Below are positions 11,860-22,969 of a stretch of DNA of 64,000 bases, piece after piece (the first letter of the stretch is position 1; each line of letters opens with the position of its first letter). The stretch is from Astrothelium macrocarpum (lineage: Eukaryota; Ascomycota; Dothideomycetes; Trypetheliales; Trypetheliaceae): positions 62,001-126,000 of the forward strand of contig JAGEMR010000093.1 of NCBI GenBank assembly GCA_021030915.1, read 5' to 3'. The translations under genes and the position numbers were made by a program. The notes under the pieces are model-generated. The model was given only the letters and a program-made list of their open reading frames with translations, was not told where the DNA came from and did no database searches.

Positions 11860-12873
11860 TCAAGAAGATCTCTCGCGCTTTGTTCTCGAGCTTCGAATGG
11901 GGAATTGTAAATGGACCACAACGCACGCTTCGAATCTGTCGTTGAGCGTTAGTGCATTCGGGCGGTTAAGTAGTTGATCAAAATAGTGACGCGTACTAGC
12001 ATGCTCTTCGTTGAATTCAATCCCATCGCCACCCCTTTCTTCAACCAATGCCACGGCTTGCTCTAGAAGTCCAGTCCCAACCCCCTTTCCTCTGTACCTA
12101 AGTTTTACTGTCCAAGCCCGAATACTACCACGTCCAACTTTTTTCCTTCTTCCTTTTCCCTCACCAACAATCCACTCCAACACCAATGCTCCAATCACCT
12201 CATCCCCAAATTTCACAATCAGCACATCTCGTGCATTAGATCCTCCGCCACCAATTCGGCTTCTTACGTGGGAAGGACTTTGCACAATATCTCCATTGCT
12301 TTCTTCGATAGGCGCTCCACCCACATAGTCCCACTTGAGAGCTTCTGCTTCCTCAATATATTTGCCTGTTATAGCTCTGACACCCAAAAGTGCTGCCATA
12401 GAAACACCTGCCAATGTTGTGCCTACTAACGCAGCATCGGCGCCAAACCAATGCGCATCGCCAAAGGATCTATTTTTTAGGATGACCCCAGCTATGATAG
12501 CAAAGACAGCACCAAAAACAGCAAGATTGATTGGGTGGAGTATGAGAATGCGAGACGCAAACTGGCGCTGTTGAGCAACACTGTCTGCGACAAGTTTTAG
12601 AGCTGCTAGCTTGTCATCGGAGCTTGAAGCCAAAGCATTCGTTAGAGGAGGTACATTTGCAAGAGGATCAACAGCAACCGAGGGTTCATCTGGTGCAGGA
12701 ATATTTTGGAAATCTTCTTCAGTAGGCGCAATTGCCGAGGACAGAGGCGATGGGGGTGGGAGGGAAGAAGTCGATCCGCGCATGGAAGGAGGAGTAGACA
12801 TGGGAGAAGGTATATCGTAGTGAAGACGAAGATTTGTACGTAGAGAGGAGAAAAATGCTGTTCTCAATCGCAC
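11860..12873 (-). CDS. Membrane-anchored GNAT-type acetyltransferase, putative
   Basis: Single open frame of 337 aa; the internal ATG at 12801 (MSTPPSMRG) gives 313 aa and is the likelier start because the residues before it are not conserved-looking. After a Ser/Pro-rich N-terminus come two hydrophobic segments (HPINLAVFGAVFAIIAGVIL and ALVGTTLAGVSMAALLGV), then a charged region with the acetyl-CoA-binding pattern RYRGKGVGTGLL (R-x-x-G-x-G/A) and EHASTRHYF. This architecture, two membrane segments followed by a GNAT domain, occurs in uncharacterised fungal proteins. The substrate is unknown. The C-terminus ends in a basic stretch. Confidence 0.75.
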   Translation of the reverse strand: MRLRTAFFSSLRTNLRLHYDIPSPMSTPPSMRGSTSSLPPPSPLSSAIAPTEEDFQNIPAPDEPSVAVDPLANVPPLTNALASSSDDKLAALKLVADSVAQQRQFASRILILHPINLAVFGAVFAIIAGVILKNRSFGDAHWFGADAALVGTTLAGVSMAALLGVRAITGKYIEEAEALKWDYVGGAPIEESNGDIVQSPSHVRSRIGGGGSNARDVLIVKFGDEVIGALVLEWIVGEGKGRRKKVGRGSIRAWTVKLRYRGKGVGTGLLEQAVALVEERGGDGIEFNEEHASTRHYFDQLLNRPNALTLNDRFEACVVVHLQFPIRSSRTKRERSS

Positions 12874-14222
12874 ACGTTAAATAGTCTTCTGCACGAAGGT
12901 TTCATCTCTCCAGTCACACCAGCCAAAAAGGACAGCTTCGTCAAATGCAGAATGCCCAATACACATTGACGAAGGTAGACTGGACTTACCAGTAGAAGTC
13001 TTGAAGCCAGGAATCTTATCGCTCACTGCTCTCGCCGGCAGTCGCAATTGCGGAGGTTCCGATTGAAGCAGGTTCACAGCCCGCACCATTGTCGAAAAAA
13101 GATGCAGGGCCAACAGGCTAATCTCCACGCTCAAGGGTCCCTAGACCAAAAGCAAGTAACGTTGAATGATGCGAGCAACCAAATCGGTCTCAACTTGCCG
13201 TCAACGACACCAGAAGCGGCCTTTTGTCCCCGATTGGAAATTGGCAATGCGAGCGTGCAAAAATGTTAACGCGCCCGATTATGGTGAGAAGTTGAAGAGA
13301 ATGGGTGTTGCAGATTGACATGGTCGCTATCCTATCACTGATAGGACTGGTGCAGGAGCGGTCTATCAGGCGGGTGCTAGGATAACGGATTGCAACAGAT
13401 TGCGAGAGACTTGGCTTGGCGTTTGATAGGCACAATTCTTCGATTCTAACACTTTTGTAGGGCCATGAGCCGATACACGGCACAGCAAGATTAGTCGATT
13501 TCTCAGAGAGGATGGCTGCGAGAGGATCGCATCAATATTTCTCACGACTTCATGTCAGTCTTCTAATCTCTGAGACTTCCCAAAGAATCTCACATGCCTG
13601 CGTTGCCCAGATCTCTCGTGTTTTTGCTCTTGCATCGCAAAGGCTCCCGAGGCCAAGTGCACTTGACAATGTTTCACCTTTCTTTGGCTCTAATTCTATC
13701 TTAGGTACCACGTGAGACCTTTTTTGAATGGACTGATCTCATCTATAGTCGGTCTACGTTAGTACATAACTGCGGTGACGAGATTGTGAGTGTAAATATT
13801 TGAGATGGTTAAGAAGAACACAACGTTCCCACTTTACTAGCCCAAAACCGTTTATCGTAAGTAGTAATTCTATAATCAACGTATCAACATATCAAACCTA
13901 ATTGTCATCCAAAGCTGAATTGCTTTTGATGGGGCTTCAAAAAGAGTATCGTGATCTTTTACGATACCTTCAAATAAAGGCCTGAACGGGTATCTGAATA
14001 GGATCTTCCTAAATCATTAACATGGCCAATAGGCATACCACTTTAGCCCAAGTTCCCTTAGAGCATGTGATAACCTCTAGCCGTTCTTCAAATTTCGAAT
14101 AACCCTCAAAATAGACCAAATACACCTTCCATGCCGCTCTATCTGGGAAAAGTGCATCGTTGCCCCTGTACATGACTGCTGCAGCAAAACAGGACTTTTC
14201 ATACAAAATGGCCACATCTGGC
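12874..14222. other. Intergenic region between GNAT and TMA46 genes
   Basis: No gene seen in 1.35 kb. Several short open frames exist on both strands, but none has a motif, a signal peptide or a splice partner. The sequence near 13860-14000 is A+T richer, as expected for 3' regions. Confidence 0.45.
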
Positions 14223-15425
14223 TTACCGTTCTCCACCACCATCACTCGCTATGGCTGCCATCCTTTCTTCCTCATTCCTCTGTCTCGCCAGTTCCGTTTC
14301 CCTTCTTAGCGCTTCCAGATTCCACGTTCCTCGGGTATCGTCGTCATCGTCACCATCGTCACCCTCACTCTCTTCCCACCCGCCCTGTTCAAAAAGCGCC
14401 CTGCCTGTTGCATCCTTCTGTTGTCTTGCTTGTTCCTCGGCAGCCTTCTTGTCAAGACGTTCCTTCTTCCATATCGCAAACGTCTCAGGATTGACAGGTG
14501 TGAGATTTTTGTTGCCAAAAAGTTTGGAGCGCTCCGATTCGAGAAAGTCCTCCAGAGTAAGGTTATTGATGGGCGACTTGTCGGCAAGGGCTTTTTCAAT
14601 CGCGCGTTGTTCTTTGGTTTTGAGCACAAAACTGTTGTGTATCATGTGTGAGCAGTGAAAAATAGACAATCGCGCCGAGCAAAGACTCTGTTAAGAGCCA
14701 CGAGAAAGACGAAAGGCAACAACGTACCCTGACGGCAGCTTATGCTGGTACATGCATTTGTCTCCTCCATTCGGACATGTCCAGAACCAACCGTACTTTT
14801 GGTTCTCCACTGCATCGATGAAGAATTTGCAAACCTTGTCAGTTGTCGTTTTGGGATTGCCATGTTTCGAGAGCACTACACGCCGTAGCATCTCTTCGTC
14901 CCAGTCCTCCATATTATCTTTCTTCTTATCATTCTCTTCCTCGTTTTCTCCGTCTTCACGAGTATCTGTGTAGAGCGACTTTTTTTCGCTCTTTCGTTCG
15001 ACTGTCAAATCATGACTAAACTTACATTTCTTGCCTGATCACCGCAAAGCTTAGCGATAGGTTCTTGCTGAGTTGCGTCAATGAATTTCATTAAACATCT
15101 TACCTTTCTCACATGCACCCTTCTTGAAAAACTGACATAGTACCGTCTTTGGGTCAACACCAAATGGCACCTTTTGCGTCTGTATCGGCTTGAATAGTTC
15201 CGCCGTTTCACGCCTAGCATCTTCTGCTGCCTTTTTTTCCTTCTCGCGTTGTAGCTTTTCCGCCTCCTTGCGTTTCTGTTCGACAGTTTTGTTTGAAGAG
15301 GCGTTCGCCTGCATTTGCTTGATCTGCTTTTGTGCGGCGCCGCCTTTTTTATTCTTCATCCCAAAGGACTTGTCCACGTTGGCCTTTTCGCCCTTTGGCT
15401 TGTTCAGGTCCTTTTTGGGAGCCAT
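14223..15425 (-). CDS. TMA46: CCCH zinc-finger translation-associated protein (Tma46 / ZC3H15)
   Basis: Exons 15425-15104, 15034-14728 and 14631-14223 (introns 69 and 96 nt) join to 345 aa. The start MAPKKDLNKPKGEK and lysine-rich coil are typical of the family. The first splice rebuilds CCCH finger 1: CQFFKKGACEKGKKCKFSH (C-x7-C-x5-C-x3-H). Exon 2 holds finger 2, from VCKFFIDAVENQ to CMYQHKLPSGF. The C-terminus carries the DFRP region (LTLEDFLESERSKL) and a Glu-rich tail. Tma46/DFRP1 binds and stabilises the GTPase Rbg1 and associates with ribosomes in the cytoplasm. It is divergent from OST4. Confidence 0.93.
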
Positions 15426-15874
15426 GGCAGGCAGAAAGGCACGGTGGTAAAGTGGATGGAAGGGGGCGGCTGAGATTAATTAGGGTATTGTGGATTGATG
15501 AGCTTCTCGAATCCAACTTGGTCAAGCATCGAGAAATGGTTTGAATAGTCCAAGGTTTGGCTGCACTATTGTCAAAGGTATTCCGCAGCCTTGATAGACT
15601 AGATAATGTGGGGCATCTCGGCGCATGATGTGGGTGTATTATGTAAGCATTTCATACAGGACAGCTGTGTTCCCATTTACTAGGTACACAAATGGTTCAT
15701 CTATCTTCACCTCGCTTGAATTCGGCGCTCTTTTCATGATTGGGCCTCCTACAAACTTGTATGTAATTGAAATCATATCCAAATTTCTCGTACTAATATA
15801 GTTTGGCGGACATAGCAAACCCAATTTGCCTTCACCGGCCTTTAACAATCGCTTCTACAGTCGTTCTTACCAGA
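15426..15874. other. Divergent promoter region (TMA46 / OST4)
   Basis: No gene seen in 449 bp. The stretch separates two divergent housekeeping starts and probably contains both promoters. An in-frame ATG at 15803 would extend OST4 by 24 residues that do not resemble the family. Confidence 0.5.
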
Positions 15875-16033
15875 ATGATCTCCGACGGAACCCTTTACAA
15901 CCTGGCTGTTTTCCTTGGTAGCACAGCCATGCTTTTGATCGTTGCCTATCACTTCCTAGAAGTCAATGCGGTGGATGCTGATTCACTGTCGAATGAGCGG
16001 AAGGCGGATGTCGTGCCAGCAAAGGTGAAATAA
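15875..16033 (+). CDS. OST4: Oligosaccharyltransferase subunit Ost4 (mini membrane protein)
   Basis: Only 52 aa. It starts MISDGTLYNLAVFLGST and continues into a single hydrophobic helix (AMLLIVAYHFLEV), followed by a short polar tail. Yeast Ost4 is 36 aa, begins MISD and has the same one-helix layout, in which it bridges Stt3 and Ost3/Ost6 in the ER oligosaccharyltransferase. I chose the ATG at 15875 rather than the upstream in-frame ATG at 15803 because the family starts with MISD. The tail is longer than in yeast, which is common in moulds. Annotation pipelines often miss this gene because of its length. Confidence 0.88.
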   Translation: MISDGTLYNLAVFLGSTAMLLIVAYHFLEVNAVDADSLSNERKADVVPAKVK

Positions 16034-16408
16034 GGAGTCGGGTTGTTTGATTGAGTTGAATTAAGAATGGATGCAGCGTCTGCGGGGAGGTTGTCCCTAG
16101 ATGAGTGGACTACTGCAGCTGAAAAAATTGGAGAAGGATGGGCAGTAACTTTACCCGAAGTTTCAGTCATACAATGCTCCAAGAGAAGCAACGCCAATGT
16201 CTCAAAATCCTCAAGAGAGCGTGTTCGAGTCGAACTTACATGGGAAATTATATAAGACCAATCGCCGTCGGAAATGTCTGGCAGACCTGTATTTCAATTT
16301 AATGGATCTGGGCATTCTTGGTGGAGAATATTGCAAATTTCATGTATATTGGCTTGTTCTGTGATCATTTTGCTCTAGCTGGCCCCAGCTTTGACTAGGT
16401 GCCAAATG
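16034..16408. other. Intergenic, convergent 3' regions
   Basis: No gene seen in 375 bp between the 3' ends of OST4 and the C2H2 protein gene. Confidence 0.5.
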
Positions 16409-19400
16409 CTACACATCCTGATCGTCGATTATCGTGCCCTCATTGTCTTCATCGTCGACGAATCCTTGTCGCCGCTTGTCGTTTGCCAATATACTTCCCC
16501 CTTTGTCGAGCCCCGGGCCAATTTGTTTCTTCCTACTTTCTAGGCCCTCTCTGGCGTCGACTGCTTGATCCCTCAATGTTCGTTGCCCTGACGTCGATGG
16601 TCGACCCGGTCTTCTCTTTGTCGCTTGTTCGGATAATGATGGCGATATTTCAGAAGCTTCTGCTGCAGAAACGGTGCTCTGAGGCATCAAGACGCGGGGA
16701 GTAACCTGACGTCCTCGACCATCGCTAAGATAAGCTTCAGAGGCGTCGGAGTCGTGAGCTTCTGAAAGACCGCCAACGGGCCCATCGCCAAGCTCCCAAG
16801 CGATGGGAGTCAGATGCTCTTTTTCCATATGTGCCATCCATGCTTCCTGTGATTCAAAAAAGCCACCTTGATTCTCCTGACTAGAATTCGAAGCCTTGGT
16901 AGCCTCGAATTTGCAATCTTCCCACCGACATCTCCATTTTTTGTCCGGTGGATCCTTTCCGTGCAGCATTCTGACATGCTTCCGTAAGGTTTCCAAATTA
17001 TGCAGTCGCCCTGAACAGTTTTTCCACTTGCATTTGAAAACGGGATATTTTGGCTCGGGTAATTTGGCCGTAGATTGTGTGTGATGTCCGGGAATGCGAG
17101 TATTATTAGAACCGTGGATATTTTTCCGCCATCCAAGAGGCCGTCCGCGTTTCTTTGGTAGTGGTGTGCCATCTGACGCTAACTGCCGCCGCAACGCTGC
17201 ATAACTACTTGGCTGTGCACGACTTGATGGATCTGAGTCTGCTGGTGGTACGCTGGTTGCCGGGCCTGGTGTCCCCGACGGTTGCCCTTCACCATATCCA
17301 AAAGGACGAGTAGTCATTTTCGTGTGCTTTTCTTTGAGGAGACGGCCTTGGCGATTTTGGATCCGACCAAGCTTTTTGGTTCGACTTGATAGATTGGGCG
17401 CACTAATGCGTTCTGTTACAGTAGACACTGCACCGGTAGTTGGGTCAACGACTTGCCGATGAATCAAGACCTGTGCTCGTGCACGTTGGCTTCCACCTTC
17501 GCCTTCATCATCCGCTTGTGTATCATGGTCATTAGACGAATGTAACTGTGGTACAACTGGTTGCCCTGGATCTACTAGATCCCATCTAAATGTGCTTAGA
17601 TCCGAGGTGGCATCTACTGCCGCAAATTTCGAAGCGAGAACATCTAAATGCCCGTTCAATGCCCGCATTTCTGGATGGCGCCCAGTTGCAAGTAGAACAT
17701 CTCTTGCGATGGTTCGTGGATTGTATCTTGATCTCCGTAAAGCCTTCTTTTTGTCCAAAGATTGGATAATCTCCTTGTCCGCGTAGAGGGATGCAAATTC
17801 ATCTACATGAGCGGACTTTCCAATTTGTTGAGTCTGAGCGCTGGGTTGTATTGTGTTGAACGTGCCTTGCATCGGTGCCATGGGAATAGGTTGTGATGTA
17901 TGTTGGGCCTCGACCGAGCCAGGAATGCGCTGCCGCTTCATGGTATCTGGCAAGAGATCTTCTTCATCAGACATGTGTTCTGTGAGGTCAATGATTTCAG
18001 CAAAAGTCCTCTTTTTGGCAGCTTCCTCTTTACTTGCTGGCGGTTCGGTCCGATGTGGTTGTATCGTCAGACTCGGCTGACGCCCAGACGACATGTTTGC
18101 AATAGTACCTGAAGAACGTAGCGGTAAATGGTTGGTCGTGGCAATTTTGCTAGGAGTTGCATTTGAACTAGATTGAATGCTTTTTGGATGTGTAATGAGA
18201 GGGTTGCTGATGCTGGCGGTCCGTGACTCATCCGAACTCACTTGTAAGAATTTTTGTGATTTGGATTTTTGCGCAGATGTCTTTTGCTGCTGCGTGGGCT
18301 GGAATTTTGCAGCTGTTTGTTCATGGCTTGGCATACTACTGAATGCAGTCTTGGAAAGTGGTGGAGTTTGAAGTGAACGTTCGACTTGCTGTCGGGGCGC
18401 CGAATTCACACCTGGCACTGCGGTCAGAAGCGTTCGTGCGAATGCAGCTCGGTCAACTTTTAATCCCTCGCCCTCCAACGTCTCACAGAGGTCAATATAA
18501 GAAGGATTGGTATCCAGCATGTCACGAATATGAGATGCTTGGACGTTTCTACTGCTGTTTGCGGGCACTGCATTAAGCCAAGTGGCAGCGGCCTCTGCCA
18601 ATCTACTCTTCTTCTCTGGTGGCCAAATCGTACCTGTCTGCGCCCTTGATACTTTTTGAGTTGCTTGTGATGTTGGGGAAATTTGTGGCTGCTGAGAAAG
18701 CTGATTGGTTGATCTCGGTTGTCGCATAGGAGTGGCTTCACTATTAGTATTGTCGGTGGCTGTAGTCACCAAAGTTTTGGAGGTATTTGGCTGAATCTGT
18801 CCAGAACTTGATGTGGTTTGTGGTTGTGTCTTTGTGGCTTTACGCTCTTTTGAGGTAGTGGCTGTATTTGTACGAGCAGGCGACTGATCAGAGTTACTTT
18901 GGTGTGATGTCCTTTCCTGTTCCCATATTTTCGCCAAAAGCTGCGGATCTTTCTCGTGAAACTCTCGCATCTTTAGGAACATGGCCTTCATCTGAGCCTC
19001 TAATTCACTGTAGCTAGCTCCAGCATCCGGAACCATCCCGGCCGATGTAACAGGAGCGCGGTAGTTAGGCGCAGAAGTCTCATTTGGTCCGGGTTGTCCT
19101 CGTGTCGTTTGGGCCTTTTCGGCTTCCTGAGCTTTGCGCGCCTGATCAGCTTGGTCAGCTAGTCTAGCTTGGCGCACCTGTTCCGTTTTTCGTGCCTCTT
19201 CTGCCCTTTGTGCCTCGTGGCGTTTCTCTTCGGCCTCCTGTAGAGCACGTTTACGTTGAAGCTCCTGCCATGGGTCATAAACCTGGCTAGGATCAACGGT
19301 TATGGGCGCGACCTGTTCGCCCTCTACATTTATACTGGGACTGTTACGTTGTGGGTGAGGCCTGTTGTAGATCGATCCGCCCCGAGAGTCATGAGATTGT

Positions 19401-20197
19401 GTAACCGAGGACGGACGCGTCGAGTCGTAAACTCGGGACTCACTATTACTTGACGATTGGTGCACACGAATGTGAGACTGCGACATAGCTGTAGGTGTAT
19501 TCATTTGAACACGGTCATTTGGAACCACGCTCGTAACGTTGTATGGGCTGTTGGATCTAAAGTCATTGCTAGAGGCTGTCTTCGTAGCGGCGCGCTGATT
19601 GTGAGATAGACTAGTCGGGCTGTAAACCTGGCTTTGTGATAAGTTTGGTATGTTCGGTATCGTTGTCTTGTGCGTAGATTCCGATGTCACTGAATTGACG
19701 CTGCTTGGACGTTGTTGATGAGAGTGGGTAGAATTTTGGCCTTGGCGAGATAAAGAAGCATCGCTTTGGGGAGAAACATGTGTCGTGTGCCGAGATCCTG
19801 AGCTGGTGTTTGCCTGTGACGCAGGCAATCTCGAAGCAAGGGGTACGTGCCCAAGAGAAGAGCTTGGATGGGATGGTAGAGAGTGTGAACTATGACCGGG
19901 CTGAGTAGAAGATCGCAAGTCATTGTAATCTCCCAGGCGACTTAAAGCTTCCGCAGCATTCCCATGATTTGCACTCGCCGTCGCAGTATTAGACCCATAC
20001 CAGTTTGTCGAATAGTCATGAGATTGGTACTCTTGGTAGTTAGAGGAAGGCTGATTCAACGAGGGACGTGAAGTCTGCTGATATGTATTTCCAACTCCAG
20101 ACTGTGACCTTTGGTGACTATAACTCCCGTAGTTGGGACGTTGGTAGTCAGTTGGTGGTGCGCCATTGTAATTGTCATAATAGCCGTTGTAGGCCAT
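16409..20197 (-). CDS. Large C2H2 zinc-finger / AT-hook protein
   Basis: Single exon, 1262 aa from MAYNGYYDNYNG; an in-frame ATG at 20266 would add 23 residues that do not fit the Tyr/Asn/Gly-rich start. The first 300 residues are Ser/Gln/His-rich and disordered. A charged coiled segment (QRKRALQEAEEKRHEAQ) lies near residue 310. An AT-hook-like motif (KKRGRPLGWRK) lies near residue 1005 and a second (KRRPGRPS) near the end. Between them, from about residue 1050, are two C2H2-type fingers (CKWKNCSGRLHNLETLRKH and CRWEDC). This suggests a nuclear DNA- or chromatin-binding protein. Similar long C2H2 proteins occur across Pezizomycotina; I cannot assign targets. Confidence 0.85.
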   Translation of the reverse strand: MAYNGYYDNYNGAPPTDYQRPNYGSYSHQRSQSGVGNTYQQTSRPSLNQPSSNYQEYQSHDYSTNWYGSNTATASANHGNAAEALSRLGDYNDLRSSTQPGHSSHSLPSHPSSSLGHVPLASRLPASQANTSSGSRHTTHVSPQSDASLSRQGQNSTHSHQQRPSSVNSVTSESTHKTTIPNIPNLSQSQVYSPTSLSHNQRAATKTASSNDFRSNSPYNVTSVVPNDRVQMNTPTAMSQSHIRVHQSSSNSESRVYDSTRPSSVTQSHDSRGGSIYNRPHPQRNSPSINVEGEQVAPITVDPSQVYDPWQELQRKRALQEAEEKRHEAQRAEEARKTEQVRQARLADQADQARKAQEAEKAQTTRGQPGPNETSAPNYRAPVTSAGMVPDAGASYSELEAQMKAMFLKMREFHEKDPQLLAKIWEQERTSHQSNSDQSPARTNTATTSKERKATKTQPQTTSSSGQIQPNTSKTLVTTATDNTNSEATPMRQPRSTNQLSQQPQISPTSQATQKVSRAQTGTIWPPEKKSRLAEAAATWLNAVPANSSRNVQASHIRDMLDTNPSYIDLCETLEGEGLKVDRAAFARTLLTAVPGVNSAPRQQVERSLQTPPLSKTAFSSMPSHEQTAAKFQPTQQQKTSAQKSKSQKFLQVSSDESRTASISNPLITHPKSIQSSSNATPSKIATTNHLPLRSSGTIANMSSGRQPSLTIQPHRTEPPASKEEAAKKRTFAEIIDLTEHMSDEEDLLPDTMKRQRIPGSVEAQHTSQPIPMAPMQGTFNTIQPSAQTQQIGKSAHVDEFASLYADKEIIQSLDKKKALRRSRYNPRTIARDVLLATGRHPEMRALNGHLDVLASKFAAVDATSDLSTFRWDLVDPGQPVVPQLHSSNDHDTQADDEGEGGSQRARAQVLIHRQVVDPTTGAVSTVTERISAPNLSSRTKKLGRIQNRQGRLLKEKHTKMTTRPFGYGEGQPSGTPGPATSVPPADSDPSSRAQPSSYAALRRQLASDGTPLPKKRGRPLGWRKNIHGSNNTRIPGHHTQSTAKLPEPKYPVFKCKWKNCSGRLHNLETLRKHVRMLHGKDPPDKKWRCRWEDCKFEATKASNSSQENQGGFFESQEAWMAHMEKEHLTPIAWELGDGPVGGLSEAHDSDASEAYLSDGRGRQVTPRVLMPQSTVSAAEASEISPSLSEQATKRRPGRPSTSGQRTLRDQAVDAREGLESRKKQIGPGLDKGGSILANDKRRQGFVDDEDNEGTIIDDQDV

Positions 20198-20632
20198 TAT
20201 AAAATCAGGAGGTCTGATTCCGGATGCTTGAGCGATCAGCCATCCATCGAGAGGATCATGCCACACATGCTATCTTTTGGAGGGAACTCGAAAGAAAGTT
20301 TGCATTCTATCACGAGTTTGGAAAGAGGTAGGCAGATACGCAGAATGATATAGCTTGCTGATTCTTAGACACTAAGGAAAAAGAGCGAAACCAGACTCGA
20401 ATCTTGACATGATGATACTCTAAGCCTAATGAACTGAGAACTCGATCAACTCTTGTTCAAGAATCGCGTAGATGGCATTTGTACCCAGGCGCGTCTAACG
20501 TCAGTGATTCCTGCAAAGAAACAACGGGACCGTGCACCGGCGTCAAGTTTCGCCGGCCGCACAAGTCAAAGGTCTCGAGTTGGCCATCAACTCAATATTA
20601 TTACACAACTCCATCCTCCATCCACATCTGCC
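20198..20632. other. Divergent promoter region (C2H2 protein / RPL26)
   Basis: No gene seen in 435 bp. It holds the starts of two divergent genes; the part before 20633 would be the ribosomal-protein promoter. Confidence 0.5.
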
Positions 20633-21159
20633 ATGGCCAAAGTCCGATCGGGTATGCATACAGTCTCGAGTGCTAGAGAACTACCAAAAGTGCAGAAAGC
20701 TGATTTCAATTGCAGACGTTCACTCTTCACGGAGAAAGTCGCGGAAAGAGCACTTTAGTGCTGGCTCCAATGCCCGCCGTGTACGAATGAGTGCTCCTCT
20801 CAGCAAAGAACTTCGTGAGAAACATCATGTAGGTCATCGCGGCTGTATCCTATTCTTCTCACTGATGCCATTTTAAATAGGTTCGCTCCATACCCATCCG
20901 CAAAGACGACGAAGTTCTTATTACACGAGGATCCAACAAAGGTCGCGAAGGCAAAATTACTAGTGTCTACCGGCTAAAATACGTCGTTCATGTTGAACGT
21001 GTCTCTCGTGAGAAATCAAATGGCCAATCCGTTCCCATCGGCATTGCTCCCTCAAAGTGCGTCATAACCAAGCTAAAGCTGGACAAGGACCGGGAGAACA
21101 TACTAGAAAGAAAGGGCCAGGGTATGGAGAGGGTCAAAAAGTCAAAAGAAAAGGAGTAG
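20633..21159 (+). CDS. RPL26: 60S ribosomal protein L26 (uL24)
   Basis: Three exons: 20633-20651 (19 nt), 20716-20828 and 20881-21159; introns 64 and 52 nt; 136 aa. The joined start is MAKVRSDVHSSRRKSRKEHF, matching eukaryotic L26. The KOW motif region is RKDDEVLITRGSNKGREGK, followed by VYRLKYVVHVERVSREKSNG and KLKLDKDRENIL. The protein sits near the polypeptide exit tunnel of the large subunit. The very short first exon hides the gene from simple frame scans. Such early introns are usual in fungal ribosomal-protein genes. Confidence 0.93.
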
Positions 21160-22021
21160 GTAAAGGAATTCTAAGTGAGATATTTTGCGGCATCATCTGG
21201 CCGCTCGGCGTGGATCATTGCATCTGTTTTCTTTACATACCAGAGGCGCTTTTGCAATCAAGGCTTTACTACAATCTGTTGCCAATACATGTGAAATGAG
21301 GTTTCATTGCTTCAATCTTCTGACGTGTCTTCCAGATGGGTGAAACCATTGCACGCTAGATAATCTACTCGGCAGCCCATATACGATGCTGCGCGAAGTT
21401 ATACGACTAGCGAAGATTAACGTATATGGCTCACAAAGCCATGCTTATTCGCAGACTACTCTCAGATTCGTCTATGACAAGTTGTGGTTTGATAATAAGC
21501 TACACATGACAAGATTATGTCAGATGAGAAGTTACAGAGCGCCAATTTTACTGCCTCTAGATAGATGGCCGCCAAAAGCTACGTTGCTTCATTGCCTAAA
21601 GCTTAGGCATCCGCCCCACTAATTATCAGATCTAAATGATTTGTCTTGTGAGCTCAGGCGTTATTCATCTTGACACAAAAATACATCCAGTAATCATTAT
21701 AGCTCACTAAAGTATTCATCTGTGCTATAAATTCCCCGTGCTTAATAACGTCAACAAAGCCCCGCCGCACGTCTTTTGGATTTCTCAGCAGAGATAATCG
21801 ATGAACCTTGGACACCTTTAATATCTATTTAATCTTCCACACTACGTTCCCTGATGAACGATTTTAATTCCTTATTGCATCGTCTTAGAATCAGTGTATT
21901 TGACTTACTCGACTTGGAAGGATTACTCTATAAGCGTCTTTTTGTTTGTGTACACTCATCACAGGCGTCACCTTTTTGATTAATTGAAAGACCTAAAGTT
22001 CACATTCGAAGTAACGCGAAC
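21160..22021. other. Intergenic region before the SDR gene
   Basis: No gene recognised in 862 bp. The final 100 bases before the ATG at 22022 contain pyrimidine tracts typical of a promoter and leader. Confidence 0.45.
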
Positions 22022-22969
22022 ATGGCTGCACCGTTTGCAGTCATCGCTGGAGTAGGGCCAGGAACCGGTGCAGCTGTGGCGCGCAGATTTGCAGCGGTAT
22101 ATCCTGTTGCTCTGCTTGCACGCAATCCGGAAAATTACGAATCACTTGTAAAGGAGATTAACGCAAATGGAGGGAAAGCAATCGGTGTGAGTACAGATGT
22201 CAGTAACGCTCAGAGTATCCAAGATGCAATCAGCAAGGTTGGAAAAGAATTCGGAAATGCAGGCTGCGCAGCTGCTGTATTCAACGCAAGTGGAGGGTTT
22301 GTGAGGAAACCCTTTCTGGACACAACCGAAGAGGAATACGTGACTGGTTACGATGTCAGCGGGTATGTTCCCAAGAGTTGCAATACGAATTTTGGATCAT
22401 AGTAATTCGTGCTCATGATCGATCATGATTCAGCAAAGGGGCTTTCTTATTTACTAAAGCCACACTACCTCTATTGCTTCAAGCCGAACCGGCCGCAAAG
22501 TATCCACCTACAATCATATACACTGGCGCTACCGCTAGTATTAAGGGTTCGGCTCAATTAGCAACGTTTGCTCATGGGAAATGGGCTTTGCGTGCCATGG
22601 CCCAAAGCGTTGCTCGCGAGTTTGCGCCTAAGGGCATCCACGTTGCGCATGCTATCATCGATGGAGTTATTGACATCCCGCGGACGAAGGACTATCTCAA
22701 AAACCAGCCTCCTGAAGCTAAGATTAGTGCAGAAGGGGTAAGCATTTTCAGGTTCTTCTTATTCTATCACTTGGTCTATTTTGCATATTGGTAAAGATAG
22801 CGAATGACATCCAGGTCTGGGTGTCAGTTGAAACGAACTCACTACCAAATTGATGAACCAACTGATCCCGGATATTTAGATTGCTGATGCGTATTGGAAC
22901 CTTCATACGCAACCAAAAACAACCTTTACGAATGAGATTGACATCCGACCGATGCTGGAAAAATGGTGA
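22022..22969 (+). CDS. Short-chain dehydrogenase/reductase with Phe at the Tyr position
   Basis: Exons 22022-22362, 22434-22737 and 22880-22969 (introns 71 and 142 nt) give 244 aa. The N-terminal nucleotide-binding motif GVGPGTGAAVARRFA fits the SDR glycine pattern. The active-site region reads TGATASIKG then ATFAHGKWALRAMAQS, so the classical Y-x3-K is F-A-H-G-K: lysine is kept but tyrosine is phenylalanine. REFAPKGIHVAHAIIDG and the C-terminal WNLHTQPKTTFTNEIDIRP are typical of a fungal SDR subgroup that I recall with the same F-x3-K. Activity may be altered or use another proton donor. The substrate is unknown. Confidence 0.85.

Noticed and set aside
15803..15874. N-terminal extension of OST4
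   Set aside because: The 24 extra residues do not resemble the family, which begins with MISD.
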